A stretch of DNA of 5,914 bases, from the NCBI GenBank assembly GCA_041623475.1, contig JBFJWU010000219.1, positions 1-5,914 on the forward strand, written 5' to 3'. The notes under the pieces were generated by a model that saw only the letters and a program-made list of their open reading frames with translations, was not told the origin of the DNA and did not search any database. The translations under genes and the position numbers were made by a program. Position 1 is the stretch's first letter. Each line of letters begins with the position of its first letter. This stretch comes from JBFJWU01 sp041623475 [NCBI: bacterium]. Its GTDB lineage: Bacteria > J088. Shown piece by piece: positions 5,159 to 5,914 of the stretch.

Positions 5159-5914
5159 TCAGCAGGCCCAATCCTCAGCAAGTACATCGTTGTCGGGGAC
5201 GTCATATTCGACCGTTTCACTTGACCAGATTCCCGGGCGCAGCGCCGATTTCTCGGCGTGTTCGATCAGGTCAGGCCGATCCAACGGCAGTCGGATACGG
5301 ACCGCGCGCTCGACCTTTCGTACATGGTAACGGATCCAGTCGAGGACACCGTCAATGCCCTGTCCCGAGACCATGCTGGTGGTCATATTGGGTTGAAGGG
5401 TTTGCACCATCGCGGCATTCAGGCTGTCATCCCGGACAAGATCGGCTTTGTTAAGCACGTAAAGGACCGGCCTGTCGCCGGCACCAATTTCCTGCAGGAC
5501 CTTGTCAGTGGTTTCAATCTGCGTCCGGGCGTCCGGAGACGAGATGTCAATCATATGCAGCAACGCGTCGGCCTCGGCGGCTTCCTCCAGGGTGCTGCGA
5601 AATGCGGCGACCAGCGAATGGGGCAGGTCCTGGACAAAACCAACCGTGTCCGTTAACAGGAACGCAGTCCGGTCACTCAGTTCGATGCGTCGGGTCAACG
5701 GATCCAGTGTCGCAAATGGCATGTCGCGTACGAAAACGCTGCGTTCAGTGATTCGTCGCATCAGGCTGGATTTGCCTACATTTGTATATCCAACGACCGC
5801 AACGTGAAAGACCTGGGTACGGCGCCGTCGACTGCGATGCAGGTTTCGGGTTCGCTCAACCTTGACCATATCTTTCTTGATCCGCGTAATTCGCTGTTCC
5901 AGCAGGCGCCGGTC
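5159..5914 (-). CDS. hflX: Ribosome-associated GTPase HflX, C-terminal 251 residues (5' end outside window)
   Basis: HflX binds the 50S subunit or 70S ribosomes and splits stalled or hibernating ribosomes with GTP. The reading frame stays open to the right edge, entering in frame at 5914 with DRRLLEQRITRIKKD, the end of the helical linker domain. The G domain follows, numbered from the first visible residue: P-loop GYTNVGKSS (42-50), switch I FATLDPLTRR (67-76), G3 DTVGF (89-93) followed by the family-typical LPHSLVAAFRSTLEEAAEAD, G4 NKAD (155-158) and G5 VSGQG (182-186). A short C-terminal domain ends in DVLAEDWAC. E. coli HflX, as I recall it, has DPTLRR where DPLTRR is seen here, so Thr and Leu are swapped in switch I. 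The missing N-terminal part should be the ribosome-binding subdomain. The stop is 4 nt before the next gene's likely GTG, so hflX is an upstream member of the operon with the secreted protein and amidase. Confidence 0.95.
   Translation of the reverse strand, partial: DRRLLEQRITRIKKDMVKVERTRNLHRSRRRRTQVFHVAVVGYTNVGKSSLMRRITERSVFVRDMPFATLDPLTRRIELSDRTAFLLTDTVGFVQDLPHSLVAAFRSTLEEAAEADALLHMIDISSPDARTQIETTDKVLQEIGAGDRPVLYVLNKADLVRDDSLNAAMVQTLQPNMTTSMVSGQGIDGVLDWIRYHVRKVERAVRIRLPLDRPDLIEHAEKSALRPGIWSSETVEYDVPDNDVLAEDWAC

Noticed and set aside
4921-5454. Plus-strand open frame of 177 codons opposite the hflX and secreted-protein genes
   Set aside because: It lies antisense to an unmistakable HflX frame and its product has no domain features.

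Overview
This 5.9-kb window is densely coding and moderately GC-rich. It comes from a bacterial chromosome, probably Gram-negative. Supporting this are a periplasmic AMIN/Amidase_3 cell-wall amidase with the AmiB/AmiC-type insert, a Tat-exported small subunit, and Sec signal peptides. The AMIN domain style and overall gene content suggest a proteobacterium or Desulfobacterota-like lineage, but I cannot name a genus. There is no sign of an insertion sequence, phage, CRISPR array, tRNA or rRNA.

Right half, minus strand, read from the right edge leftwards: the C-terminal 251 residues of the ribosome-associated GTPase HflX (5' end outside the window), then a secreted protein of unknown function, then an N-acetylmuramoyl-L-alanine amidase. 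The three are packed as an operon: 4 nt separate hflX from the likely GTG of the unknown gene, and the unknown gene overlaps the amidase by 25 nt. The amidase ends tail-to-tail against a plus-strand RluA-family pseudouridine synthase, with overlapping stop codons.

Left half: the pseudouridine synthase gene is divergent from a minus-strand gene for a two-domain RNA methyltransferase, an RsmG (GidB)-like domain fused to a SpoU/TrmH-like SPOUT domain. About 80 bp between the two starts must hold both promoters. Downstream of the fusion gene, after 49 nt, is a Tat-signal protein of the gluconate-2-dehydrogenase-subunit-3-like type. It overlaps (ATGA) the start of a further gene cut by the left edge, which by family context is probably a GMC-type FAD oxidoreductase.

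Functional themes: four activities act on the ribosome or RNA (HflX, RsmG domain, SpoU domain, RluA), two genes belong to the envelope (unknown secreted protein and amidase), and a small exported redox module sits at the left edge. The most noteworthy items are the RsmG-SpoU fusion and the unknown secreted protein coupled to the amidase. Nothing here amounts to a clearly new multi-gene system.
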